Below are positions 1 through 10,095 of a stretch of 64,000 nucleotides of DNA, piece by piece. The DNA comes from Methanosarcina sp. UBA289 (lineage in GTDB: Archaea > Halobacteriota > Methanosarcinia > Methanosarcinales > Methanosarcinaceae): the NCBI GenBank assembly GCA_002496565.1, contig DAKJ01000019.1, positions 44,268 to 108,267 of the forward strand, written 5' to 3'. Made by a program: the position numbers and the translations under genes. The stretch's first letter is position 1; every line of letters begins with the position of its first letter. The notes under the pieces are model-generated. The model ran no database searches, was not told where the DNA came from, and saw only the letters and a program-made list of their open reading frames with translations.

Positions 1-1614
<1,614 letters not shown>

Positions 1615-1623
1615 ACGAGAAAA

Positions 1624-1658
1624 AAGACAGGCTACAGAATCACTCTGTACCCGGTCTT
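1624..1658 (+). terminator. Hairpin after rpsJ
   Basis: Inverted repeat beginning ten bases after the rpsJ stop: outer arms AAGACAGG and CCGGTCTT, inner arms TACAGA and TCTGTA, 5-base loop. A T-rich stretch follows from 1665. Likely transcription end or 3' processing site of the tuf-rpsJ operon. Confidence 0.55.
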
Positions 1659-1701
1659 GTAAAATTCTTTTTCACTTCTTTACTTCAGAATAGCTTACAC
1701 C

Positions 1702-1851
1702 TCAATACAAATTTTTGAGGAATCTGCCGGCGGTCGTCAAATCAGACGTTCTTTCCGCCAGCATTTCTGCAAATTTTGCCTTCTTGTAAAGCTTATCTTG
1801 CTTAGGTATGAGCTTGCAGATATTATCCTTAATGGCATCCTTTTTACTCAT
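1702..1851 (-). CDS. Small basic protein, 49 aa, hypothetical
   Basis: Short open frame of 49 codons beginning MSKKDAIKDNICKL and ending in FLKNLY. It is lysine-rich and predicted mostly helical, with one internal Cys. An AAGG lies about five bases before the ATG and a GAGGT further upstream on the minus strand. It is convergent with rpsJ and lies between the rpsJ hairpin and an AT-rich region. I do not recognise the family. The regular amino-acid composition and absence of stops make it plausible, but a frame this short could occur by chance. Confidence 0.4.
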   Translation of the reverse strand: MSKKDAIKDNICKLIPKQDKLYKKAKFAEMLAERTSDLTTAGRFLKNLY

Positions 1852-1904
1852 TTTTGCCTTATTTTACCTCTTTTGCCTTATTTTCTCTTTTTCACTTTTT
1901 TACT

Positions 1905-1965
1905 CTCTTTTTTAGGAAAAAAGAAAGATCAATTCCCGTCATTTTGATGGTGGAATACAGCCCGT
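1905..1965 (+). repeat. Stretch resembling the TnpB relic at 6.9 kb
   Basis: An AGGAAAAAAGAA block followed by a CCCGTC-TTTTGATG block resembles bases 6913-6950, where the same blocks lead into a recognisable TnpB C-terminus. Here no transposase reading frame can be followed. It may be a more decayed copy. The remainder of 1966-2357 is AT-rich with no gene that I can support. Confidence 0.3.
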
Positions 1966-2357
1966 CAACTTCAACAAAACAACAAATCCAAATTTTTTGG
2001 ATTTCAGAGGATAAAACAATTTTACTCAGGTGCATGCACAATAATGGTAAGTTCCCATCCTTCGAACTCTTCAATTGATTACACCATATAGTCAGAATTA
2101 GATAATTTGTAACCAAATAAGTCTATATTTATTATTTGTTAACTTAAATAAGACCTTTATACACTAAGATTAAATTATATTTTCTTTTATACTTATTTTT
2201 GAATATGAGTTAAGACATATACTCAAATAAATAATTTATGGCCAAATCATTAAACAGTAAAAATATTAAAAAGTAATCCAGACTCAAAATCCGCTTGAAA
2301 ATTGCATTGTTAGAGAACCTGGACATAAAACGTATAAGGAGTTAATTAAAAGTAGTT

Positions 2358-2486
2358 TATGGAGTTCAAAAGTAATTTCCGAGATACCCCGAGCTCCATA
2401 AAATGTGCCCTAAGAGGCAGTGATTATGTTAGCTTTGACCATATTTAAGCTTGCCTGATTCTGCCTCCTAGAGTAAATACTAGGAG
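2358..2486 (+). promoter_or_regulatory. Structured leader with SD-sequestering hairpin
   Basis: Three helices can be drawn before the gene at 2496. P1: 2358-2367 with 2391-2400 (TATGGAGTTC/GAGCTCCATA, one G-U). P2: GAGGCAG 2414-2420 with CTGCCTC 2461-2467. P3: CTCCTAG 2465-2471 with CTAGGAG 2480-2486, which buries the GGAG ribosome-binding site. P2 and P3 share bases 2465-2467, so they compete. This is the layout of a translational switch. No known riboswitch class is recognised. Confidence 0.4.
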
Positions 2487-2495
2487 TTGAAGTAA

Positions 2496-3715
2496 ATGAA
2501 GCATAATAGAATTGGAATAGGTATACTTGTTTTAGCAGTGCTGGTTAGTATGGTGTTCATACCATCCGTAAGTGCACAGAAAGAGGACAGTTACTCTGTA
2601 ACTGCCGAAGAAGCCTTTAAGCATGCTAATGCGAATATGATAAGTTTTATAGCAGCTAAAGCACTAAACTTTGAAAACTGGGCAGGAGCATCTATTGATC
2701 CAAAACCAATTGAGCTTTATGACATAAATGGTCAGAAATTATTTTATCAATTCTCGGTATATAAAGAAAAAAAATTGATAGGTACAATTGACATTTATGC
2801 TAATAAAACACTGGGAAATTCATTCAATGACATTGCATTTGATCCTACACCTTATAAAGCCTCAGAAGCCATGAAAAAGTCAAAAGAAATCGCCAAGAAA
2901 AATTATCCAAAAATTATCCAACTGGAGAAATCAAATCAACCAATTTAGTTGTATACAGCTATCCGAGTATAGGAGCAATGACCGTTGTAAAAGACAAGAC
3001 CACTGGAGTTGAACATCGGATATTTGTAGATGCATATACCCTTGAAGAGGTAGAAGATAAACCTGCAACTGAAACCAAGCCTGGGGTTTGGTCAATGTAT
3101 TAGATGAAATTGGAGAATGGAGTTGAAGAAAATTTAAAAGAATGACAAAAAAGTGATCAACTTGCTAACTCTATAGAACAAGCAGCAGCTAATAAAGGAG
3201 TTAATATTAATGCTGCAGTTACTGAAGAAAATATTAAAAAACTCAGTGGCGATGCAGCGATAACGGCTTCAACAGATGTAAAACTTGGCGTTCCTCGTCG
3301 TGGACAAGAAAAAGATATTTACTGCGGTGAAGCATCTATTCAAATGATTTCTTTATACTATGGACAACCAACCCCTACACAAACATCTATCTATAACTAT
3401 TTCTTCGGCCCTAAAGACAAACCTTCTGGACTCAGCATTAATAACATGAAAGAATGGGCTGAAGTTAAATGGGGAAAAACGGGATCTCTAGATACTACTT
3501 TGACTAATGCGGAAATTGTTACAGAGATTGACAAGCGTAGACCTTTTTACAGTATAATTTTAGATCCACAACATTATCGAGTTTGTCAAGGATATTTAAT
3601 TCAAAATGGGTATTTCTACATGTATATTAATGATCCAATGCCTATTGGTTCGAGTGGTACACCAAAAATTGAAGTATCCACCAGTCAAGAAAAAAAACGT
3701 ATATACGTACGCTGA
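2496..3715 (+). pseudogene. Secreted C39-like (papain-like) cysteine peptidase, broken
   Basis: The N-terminal part (2496-2948) has a signal peptide ending near SVSAQ. The C-terminal part (3344-3715) shows the peptidase features: VPRRGQEKDIYCGEASIQM with the nucleophile Cys, a later QHYRV with the likely His, and INDP. The two parts are in different frames. The shift comes from a perfect 11-bp tandem duplication (AAAAATTATCC twice, 2898-2919). Removing one copy restores the frame. That frame then meets TAG at 3101 and TGA at 3143. With three lesions, this is a decayed gene. A clear SD (TAGGAG) lies 9 bases before the ATG but inside a hairpin. Confidence 0.8.
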
Positions 3716-3729
3716 GAAATTCTTAGAGA

Positions 3730-3803
3730 TTTCGATAAACTTCTGATTTCAAAGGTTGAATTATATTTTATACACAATTAGCCAAAAAGTGAGTTTATCG
3801 AAA
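3730..3803. repeat. Perfect 12-bp inverted repeat, 50-bp spacer
   Basis: TTTCGATAAACT at 3730-3741 and its exact complement AGTTTATCGAAA at 3792-3803, starting 15 bases after the peptidase pseudogene stop. It could be a transcript-end structure or the ends of a small element. Confidence 0.45.
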
Positions 3804-3896
3804 CATCTACATTTTTTATATATTTGTTTAAAATTACATACAAAAATACCAATTAAACAGTATAAATGTGTTTATTCTGAATTATTTTGTCTTGTA

Positions 3897-4007
3897 ATTA
3901 GTGTTGTGATTCCAAAATAGATTCATAATACTCGACATTTGAATAAATCCAAAAATCACGAATTTTGACAGGAAATAAGGAGTTGATTTTGGAATCACAC
4001 CACTAAT
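3897..4007. repeat. MITE-like element with 21-bp terminal inverted repeats
   Basis: ATTAGTGTTGTGATTCCAAAA at 3897-3917 matches the reverse complement of 3987-4007 at 20 of 21 positions. Total length is 111 bp. Imperfect pairing extends outward to about 3870 and 4020 (TTATTCTGAA/TTATTCAGAA). There is no open reading frame of note inside. I could not identify a parent transposon. Confidence 0.45.
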
Positions 4008-4118
4008 CTGTTTATTCAGAAGTTGACTTGAATAAATGAGGATTTTAGAAAAAAATCCAAAGTCCAAATTTTTGATAATGGTAATGGTATGAAAGACAAA
4101 CACTATTGGAGAAAAAAT

Positions 4119-5456
4119 ATGAAAAGTAAAACCATGTCAACAATACTGATCGACAATTTTTCGGTTTCACTATCATCTGCGACAATGTCTAATAAAGTAC
4201 GCAGGGAAAATACCTTTCTGAGAGCTTTTGGAATAACGGCACTTACGATTTTAATAATGGTGAGCGTAGCACATGCAGCTCCATTTGCATATGTTGCGAG
4301 TCTGGGAGTTGATACCGGAACTGTTTTTGTAATTGATACAGCAACCGATAATCTTACAGCAGTAGTGCCTGTCGGAGGGTGGCCCGAAGGTATTGCAGTC
4401 AACTCTGCAGGAACAAAGGTATATGTAGCAACCGGATTTGACCCCACTATCTCTGTAATTGACACAGCCACAAATACAGTTAGTGCCACAGTGAATGCAG
4501 AAAGAAGTTATCCCTGGGGAGTTGCAGTCAACCCTGCGGGAACAAGGGTTTACGTGACTAATCGCTATAGTGTGGCAGATAATGACAGCAATAATGTCTC
4601 AGTAATTGACACAGCAACGAACAGCGTAGTGGCCACGATTAATATCGGGGTAAGTACTGTTAACGCTGCAGTCACCCCAGATGGAAAAAAAATCTATGCT
4701 ACGAACAGCCGCAACAACACTACTTCTGTAATCGATGCGGCTACAAACAAAATTACAGCCACTGTACCTGTAGGAGACCATCCTACTGATGTTGCAGTCA
4801 GCCCTGACGGAAATAAGGTGTATGTGACCAATACAGGCAGCAGCGACGTATCCGTAATTGATACAGAAACAAACACCGTTACAGCCACCGTGCCTGTAGA
4901 AAATGGCCCAGGTGATATTGCAGTCACACCGGATGGAACGAAAGTGTATGTGGCAGATTGGCAGAACAACAACGTTTCCGTAATTGATGCAACGACAAAC
5001 ACTGTCACAGCCACTGCGTCTGTAGGAAAACAGCCTATGGGAATTGCAGTCACACCGGATGGAAAAAAGGTATATGTGACAAATGCTGAAAGCGACAATG
5101 TCTCCGTAATTGACACAGCTACAAACAAAGTTATAGCGACTGTAAATTCAGGAAAATATACTATAAATTATCCTACTGGAGTTGCCATTGGGCCCTTTAT
5201 AAATACTAATATGACTGGTCAAAGCACAAGGACAGCTTCCAATGCAACTGAAGACATAGGGATTGAAGAAACTAAATTCTCGTCGTCTGAAGAGAAAAAA
5301 GCTGTTGAATTCAATAATTCAAACAATAATTCTGAATTTGATAATGATAGTAGCTCAAGTGGAAATGAATCGAGCAAAAATAACTCTACTCAAGGCTTCG
5401 GATTATTGAGTGGTTTGGTCTGCCTTTTTGGAGGATGGAAGTTCAGTAAGAATTAA
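4119..5456 (+). CDS. YVTN beta-propeller surface protein with PGF-CTERM-like tail (copy A)
   Basis: Secreted protein of about 445 aa. An N-terminal hydrophobic signal ends near HAAPFAYVA. Seven repeats of the VSVIDTATN...AVTPDGTKVYVTN type follow, enough for one seven-bladed propeller. Then comes a Ser/Asn-rich linker and a C-terminal tripartite tail (GFGLLSGLVCLFGG plus basic end) of the archaeosortase type. The usual PGF is QGF here. The start at 4119 has GGAG 7 bases upstream; 4089 (longer) and 4134 (aligned with copy B) are alternatives. Similar Methanosarcina proteins are S-layer or disaggregatase-type surface proteins. Copy B directly downstream is a tandem paralogue. Confidence 0.88.
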   Translation: MKSKTMSTILIDNFSVSLSSATMSNKVRRENTFLRAFGITALTILIMVSVAHAAPFAYVASLGVDTGTVFVIDTATDNLTAVVPVGGWPEGIAVNSAGTKVYVATGFDPTISVIDTATNTVSATVNAERSYPWGVAVNPAGTRVYVTNRYSVADNDSNNVSVIDTATNSVVATINIGVSTVNAAVTPDGKKIYATNSRNNTTSVIDAATNKITATVPVGDHPTDVAVSPDGNKVYVTNTGSSDVSVIDTETNTVTATVPVENGPGDIAVTPDGTKVYVADWQNNNVSVIDATTNTVTATASVGKQPMGIAVTPDGKKVYVTNAESDNVSVIDTATNKVIATVNSGKYTINYPTGVAIGPFINTNMTGQSTRTASNATEDIGIEETKFSSSEEKKAVEFNNSNNNSEFDNDSSSSGNESSKNNSTQGFGLLSGLVCLFGGWKFSKN

Positions 5457-5548
5457 GTGCTAAAATAGGCCTTGGTGTCGTTACTTATCGGAATGAACTA
5501 GCATTAAAGACAAACATCGTCTGGGAATAAAAGAGGAAAGATAAAATC

Positions 5549-6847
5549 ATGTCAAGAATATCAATTGACGCTTTTTCAATTCCATTCTCATCTGTAAGAA
5601 TGTATAATAAAGCATGCGGAGAAGGTACTCGTATAAGAGCTTTTGGAATAGCTGCACTTGCGATTTTAATACTGGTTGGCGCAGCAAGTGCAGCTCCGTT
5701 TGCATATGTGATGAGTCCGGGTAACCACTCAAATGGTGGCATCATCTCTGTAATTGACACAGCAACTAACAAGGTTACAGCTACAATTCCTGTAGGGGGT
5801 GATCCTTGTAGGTTTGCAGCCACACCAGATGGAACAAAAATATATGTGGCGAACTCAGCCTTACTCAGCACCACTGTCTTTGTAATTGACACCGCGACAA
5901 ATTTAGTTACCACAATTCCTGTAGGAGATTTTCCTATTGGAGTTGCGGTAAACCCGGCAGGAACAAAGGTATATGTGACGAACAGTGAGAGTGACGATGT
6001 TTCAGTAATTAGCACAGCCACGAACAGCGTAATAGGCACATTAAATGCTGGAATTGATCCTTGGGCAGTAGCAGTCAATCTAGATGGAAAAAAAATCTAT
6101 GTTACGAACCGTCATAACAACACTACCTCTGTTGTTGACACAGATACAAACAATATTACAGCTACTGTAAATGTGGGAAATCTTCCTGTTGAAATTGCAG
6201 CCACGCCAGATGGAACAAAAGTGTATGTGTTGAACGCTCGCAGCAATAATGTCTCTGTAATTGACACAACAACAAACACTGTTAAAACCACAATTCCTGT
6301 AGGAAGTTTTCCTCTTGGAATTGCAATCAATCAAGATGGAACAAAGATTTATGTGGCTAACCGGGAAGACAATTCGGTTTCTGTAATTGATACATTCACA
6401 AACAATGTTACAACTACAATTCCCGTAGGAATGCATCCTTCAGGAGTTGCATTAACTTCGGATGGAACAAAAGTGTATGTGGCAAATTACGACAGCAATA
6501 ATGTATCTGTAATTGACACAGTCACAAACAATGTTATAGCTACTGTAAATATAGAAAATCCTCCTATTGAAATTGCTTTAGGGCCTCTTATAGATTCTAA
6601 TATGACTGATCAAAGCACAAGGGTAGCTTCCAATGCAACTGAAGGTACAGACGTTGACGAAGCTAACTTATCATCATCTGAAGAGAAAAAAGCTGTCGAA
6701 TTCAATAATTCAAAAAATAATTCTGAATCTGATAATGGGAGTAGCTCAAGTGGAAATGAATCGAGTAAAAATAACTCTACTCCAGGTTTTGGATTATTTG
6801 AAAGTTTGATTTGTCTTTATGGAGTGTGGAAGTTCATTAAGAAGTAA
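5549..6847 (+). CDS. YVTN beta-propeller surface protein with PGF-CTERM tail (copy B)
   Basis: Paralogue of the preceding gene, 432 aa. A signal peptide ends near GAASAAPFAYV, seven VID/YV(T/A)N propeller repeats follow, then an acidic Ser/Asn linker almost identical to copy A and a tail with an intact PGF motif (TPGFGLFESLICLYG, basic end). The tail predicts archaeosortase processing and lipid anchoring outside the cell. The ATG at 5549 has GAGGA upstream at a long spacing. An internal ATG at residue 18 (MYNKACGEG) would give a more typical short signal-peptide n-region. Non-coding DNA just upstream is also homologous to copy A, showing that the duplication included the leader. Confidence 0.88.
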   Translation: MSRISIDAFSIPFSSVRMYNKACGEGTRIRAFGIAALAILILVGAASAAPFAYVMSPGNHSNGGIISVIDTATNKVTATIPVGGDPCRFAATPDGTKIYVANSALLSTTVFVIDTATNLVTTIPVGDFPIGVAVNPAGTKVYVTNSESDDVSVISTATNSVIGTLNAGIDPWAVAVNLDGKKIYVTNRHNNTTSVVDTDTNNITATVNVGNLPVEIAATPDGTKVYVLNARSNNVSVIDTTTNTVKTTIPVGSFPLGIAINQDGTKIYVANREDNSVSVIDTFTNNVTTTIPVGMHPSGVALTSDGTKVYVANYDSNNVSVIDTVTNNVIATVNIENPPIEIALGPLIDSNMTDQSTRVASNATEGTDVDEANLSSSEEKKAVEFNNSKNNSESDNGSSSSGNESSKNNSTPGFGLFESLICLYGVWKFIKK

Positions 6848-6929
6848 TACAGGGCTTGGAGTACCAGGCAGCTGAATGGCATAATGTCTTTTTGTTTGTT
6901 TTCAGCCTCTTGAGGAAAAAAGAAGGTAA

Positions 6930-7030
6930 TCCCCCGGTCGTTTTAATGCTGCGATCAATATTCTCAGACTGGGATTACATGTAGCGAAAGCTTAGATGCC
7001 CGCGATTTCAGTCGTGGGAGTAGTCACTTA
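6930..7030 (+). pseudogene. tnpB: TnpB (IS1341/IS605 type) C-terminal relic with right end
   Basis: Bases 6938-7000 read in frame as PGRFNAAINILRLG and on to HVAKA and a stop. This is the conserved end of IS200/IS605 TnpB proteins (normally DRDxNAAINILRLG). The final RuvC Asp region is altered to GRFN. It is followed at once by the CCCGCGATTTCAGTCGTGGGAG hairpin (about 6998-7020) that typically ends these elements and forms the 3' part of the omega-RNA scaffold. No other part of the transposase remains upstream. The hairpin may now also serve as a transcript end between the two convergent genes. Confidence 0.65.
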
Positions 7031-7050
7031 TGGTCTTTGCAGAAAAGTTA

Positions 7051-8544
7051 TTAAAAACGGCGTTCTACGGTGTAAGAGATAGGCTTCGTGCCTTTTGCAG
7101 GCACCATTAGTCTAAATTCGATCGTAAAAGCATCAATTTTTTCATAGCTGTCCGAGCTATCCAGAATATCCCATTGTCCGAAAAGGTGTTCTACGACAGT
7201 GACCTCCTGAGCCTCAGACTTACTGTTATTAAGTTCGATCTGATAGGTGACCCTCTCCACATTATCACTTATACGCTGGTAGTTGGTTTCATTTCGCCTG
7301 GCAGTAAGATCAAAAGCCGAGCCGACAGCCACTCTTAATTCCCCGGCTTCTGGAGTATGTTTTATCCTGTCTTCCCCGAGGAACTGAAGTCCTCCTGAAT
7401 AATCAGCACTGTAAACTCTTATGACTCCTGCTGGTAGAGGCATCCCAAGTCCGCTTTCGTTTGAGTTTTTAAGAGTAAGGTAAGCCAGGACTTTATCGTT
7501 CAGAGAACTATCATAGATGAGCTTCTTTTCTATGGGAACGGAATTTGCGGACAGCAAAGAAATTTGCTTTGCCTGGTTATTCTTTAGGGTCGCCGGGTTT
7601 TTGAGGGTATAAAGATGGTACTCAAAAAGACCTTCTTCGGTAAAAGGCGCCTGCGAGGCCGCTACTTCATTAGCCACGGCTTTTTCTTCAGTACGCGGAG
7701 TCGCGGGCTGGGAAAAGCGGTTAATCTGGCCTGAAACAAGTTTTAGGACTGCGTTTTCATAGGTCATCCCTGCTTTATTGTCGATGTTCACCCAGCCTCG
7801 AATGTCTGCTTCCGTATTCTCCGCATTGCTTATTAGGACATAGTCTGCTTCCCAGCTCATACCGCCCGTAAGGTAGGAAATTACAAGCTCCCGAGTTCCA
7901 GACACAGGAGAATAAATCTGCCAGATGAGAGCAGGCTTTATCGAAAGCTCCGAAGAATCTTCAAGTTCAATTTTTGAGAAATCCTCAAGTACCACGACTT
8001 TTCCTGCTTCGATCTTAAGGACAACGCTGTTATCTGCATGGCTCAACAATATACCGGTGTACGTTTCACCATTCCTGTCTGTTACATTGACTTCCCTGCC
8101 AAGGTATTTCTCAAGCAAACCAGAACTATTCAGAAGATCGTATTCGTAGTTTTGCTCAAGTAAACTGGTGTCCTTATTTTGAGGGTCCTGGATTATAACC
8201 GAAGCCGGATTAATTCCGGAAGCAATATCCGTATACTTTGCCTGATTTACCCCACTCTCGAGGTTAATTTCTCGCTTTTCTTTAACAAGGGCAATTCCCT
8301 GCTCATAAATAGTTAGCTCAAGATCCTCTCCGGCTTCAACATTTCCAGAAGCCGGAATCCTCAATGGGCCTGCAGCTGAAGTTTCAACAGAAATTACTGA
8401 GTTTGACTCGACTGTATTCTTTTCGCCGCCGGACAGATTTGCTTGAGCAATGCTTTCCGGATTTGGAGATATATAAGCTGAAAAAAGTAATGCAGACCCG
8501 ATAAGTACTATAATAAGCCATAAAAAATGTTTCTTCACTCCCAT
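7051..8544 (-). CDS. DUF4139 domain protein, membrane-anchored, extracytoplasmic
   Basis: 497 aa. One hydrophobic segment at residues 6-27 serves as a signal or anchor. After a Ser/Asn-rich spacer the ELTIYEQGIALVKEKREINLESG region marks the start of the DUF4139-type beta-rich fold, and the protein ends with the family's C-terminal strand pattern (LMVPAKGTKPISYTVERRF). The function of the family is unknown. Similar proteins are predicted to be exported and to form beta-sandwich and coiled regions. Convergent with the propeller genes and separated from them by the TnpB relic. No partner gene is adjacent on its strand. Confidence 0.75.
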   Translation of the reverse strand: MGVKKHFLWLIIVLIGSALLFSAYISPNPESIAQANLSGGEKNTVESNSVISVETSAAGPLRIPASGNVEAGEDLELTIYEQGIALVKEKREINLESGVNQAKYTDIASGINPASVIIQDPQNKDTSLLEQNYEYDLLNSSGLLEKYLGREVNVTDRNGETYTGILLSHADNSVVLKIEAGKVVVLEDFSKIELEDSSELSIKPALIWQIYSPVSGTRELVISYLTGGMSWEADYVLISNAENTEADIRGWVNIDNKAGMTYENAVLKLVSGQINRFSQPATPRTEEKAVANEVAASQAPFTEEGLFEYHLYTLKNPATLKNNQAKQISLLSANSVPIEKKLIYDSSLNDKVLAYLTLKNSNESGLGMPLPAGVIRVYSADYSGGLQFLGEDRIKHTPEAGELRVAVGSAFDLTARRNETNYQRISDNVERVTYQIELNNSKSEAQEVTVVEHLFGQWDILDSSDSYEKIDAFTIEFRLMVPAKGTKPISYTVERRF

Positions 8545-8687
8545 GCATAATTAATTAGAGCCTAATTTATATATACATAATTTGCGTGTTCTTTTATTTC
8601 AGTCGAATTTGGAGCGGTGGCGTAAACATACCCGTTGTTCGCAGCGGGATGCGTCAGCTCAACTTTGATTATTGTGAGTTGTAATTT

Positions 8688-9863
8688 TTAATTCCCTGCT
8701 GGATACCGGACAAACAATGCAAGAATGGGACATAATATCGTAGGAATAATCAACAGAAACATTGCATCCGAAAGCGACCCCATGATATCAGCAGCCCACC
8801 CGATAATTGCAGCTCCTACCCCTCCAATACCCATACAAAGCCCTAGAATAAGTCCCGATGCAAATGCGACATTTCCGGGGAGAAGTTCCTGCGTCATTGT
8901 AACCGATGTCACATAGCAGAAACAGGCAAAAAACGAGTACATCATAATCCCAAAGTACATCAGCCAGCCGTCAGCAAGAAAAATAAGGGCAAATAATGGC
9001 ACTGCGCATAAAAGGCCCAGAACGAGCATCAGTTTACGCCCGTAACGATCCGATAAATACCCGCCTGCAATCTGGCCCGCGACTCCGAAGAACAGCATAA
9101 TCGTGACAATCAAAGATGTTGTCACCGTATCAAATTCTTTGTGTTCTAGAGTTAAAAGTGTTGGCAGATAAGTAATCAGTCCCACATATGCCCAGGCGCG
9201 AAGGGAACAGATTACCACAACCAGCCCTGCAGGAATCCACCAGAATTTTTTCTTTTCCGCAGGCTGATTTTTAACTATCTTGACTGGTTTTTCAAAAACT
9301 TCTTCGTTTAGATATCGAAGGTCATTTCGGTAAATCCACGCAGCCCCTATAATACCCGGAATCACCATCCATACAATTGATGGAAGACCGGCAAATTCAA
9401 TCAAAACTCCTGCAATAAACGGTCCAAGAGAGTAGCTAATGCTGCCGCTGGTTGTGAATATTGAGTTGTACATTCCCCGTTTTGCAGGGGTGCTTAACCG
9501 GTAAACAAGATCCATTGCTGATGGGTGGAACAGCGCATGGCCGATTGCAGCTCCCATTACCATCATAAGAAGTACCAGATAATTTTTTGTGAAAACAGTA
9601 AGACAGATGCCAAGACTACCAATTAAAACGCACAGAGGAACACTTGCACGCCATCCGGTTTTATCGCTGTAGAGACCGACAAATGGTTGGGTTACTGAGG
9701 ATACAACATTAAATGCTGTGACAATAAAACCGGCAAGAAAATAGGACAGGTCCATAGTGTCAATCAAGAGAGGGAGGATAATCGGAAGTATCGGAGTATA
9801 GAGGTCTATGAGAAAATGTCCGGTGATTGCCCCGGTGAGTTTTTTGTTAATGGTTTCAGTAAT
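8688..9863 (-). CDS. MFS transporter, probable efflux, apparent ATT start
   Basis: Major facilitator superfamily carrier with about 12 membrane helices. The open frame from a TTG at 9767 gives only 359 aa and cuts helix 1. Reading upstream in frame adds 32 codons (TETINKKLTGAITGHFLIDL...) that supply a normal N-terminus and helix 1. The only candidate initiator there is ATT at 9861-9863, with AAGGGA five bases before it. The helix 2-3 loop motif is present as GLYSDKTGW and a second as GYLSDRYGRK. Overall similarity is to fosmidomycin-resistance/sugar-efflux type carriers. It lies downstream of a methyltransferase gene on the same strand. Substrate unknown. Confidence 0.82.
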   Translation of the reverse strand: MTETINKKLTGAITGHFLIDLYTPILPIILPLLIDTMDLSYFLAGFIVTAFNVVSSVTQPFVGLYSDKTGWRASVPLCVLIGSLGICLTVFTKNYLVLLMMVMGAAIGHALFHPSAMDLVYRLSTPAKRGMYNSIFTTSGSISYSLGPFIAGVLIEFAGLPSIVWMVIPGIIGAAWIYRNDLRYLNEEVFEKPVKIVKNQPAEKKKFWWIPAGLVVVICSLRAWAYVGLITYLPTLLTLEHKEFDTVTTSLIVTIMLFFGVAGQIAGGYLSDRYGRKLMLVLGLLCAVPLFALIFLADGWLMYFGIMMYSFFACFCYVTSVTMTQELLPGNVAFASGLILGLCMGIGGVGAAIIGWAADIMGSLSDAMFLLIIPTILCPILALFVRYPAGN

Positions 9864-9922
9864 TGTAATCCCTTCTTGGAAATATTGTAATTCTTTTGAT
9901 ATATTATCTCAATAACGTAGAC

Positions 9923-9957
9923 AATTGCCTGGGTTAATGGAATGAGCCCGGGCAATT
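9923..9957 (-). terminator. Hairpin after binding-protein remnant
   Basis: Stem AATTGCCTGGGT/GCCCGGGCAATT with G-U pairs and an 11-base loop, 18 bases past the stop of the minus-strand binding-protein remnant and upstream of the MFS gene. Probable leftover terminator. It has no strong T-tract. Confidence 0.4.
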
Positions 9958-9974
9958 ATCCCTTTGAACAACAT

Positions 9975-10095
9975 TCACTTAAGGTCGATTTTTGATGTCA
10001 GGACCGTCAGCTCATTTGGGTATATCTCAAATCCGGTTACACTGGAACTGAGAGCAAAAACATCTGTACTATAGAAAACCGGAATCTGCGGTTTC
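9975..10095 (-). pseudogene. C-terminal scrap of an oligopeptide/nickel-type solute-binding protein
   Basis: Minus-strand frame reads KPQIPVFYSTDVFALSS and then VTGFEIYPNELTVLTSKIDLK and stop. It lines up with the last 40 residues of the two intact binding proteins at 11.7 and 13.6 kb (VLPVFYANEIYALSS, GFEMYPNEYTIITKD). The rest of the gene is gone. Just upstream there is a perfect 16-bp tandem duplication (TTTCATATGATAGCAA, 10094-10125). The remnant sits between methyltransferase and MFS genes, implying that a binding protein once belonged to this minus-strand operon too. Confidence 0.72.

Noticed and set aside
1615..1860. tRNA gene downstream of rpsJ
   Set aside because: The hairpin at 1624-1658 has no T-loop GTTCRA sequence or cloverleaf; no tRNA signature was seen anywhere in the window.
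3101..3103. In-frame TAG in the C39-like gene as a pyrrolysine codon
   Set aside because: Methanosarcina can read TAG as pyrrolysine, but this frame also has a TGA 42 bases later and an upstream frameshift, so decay is simpler.
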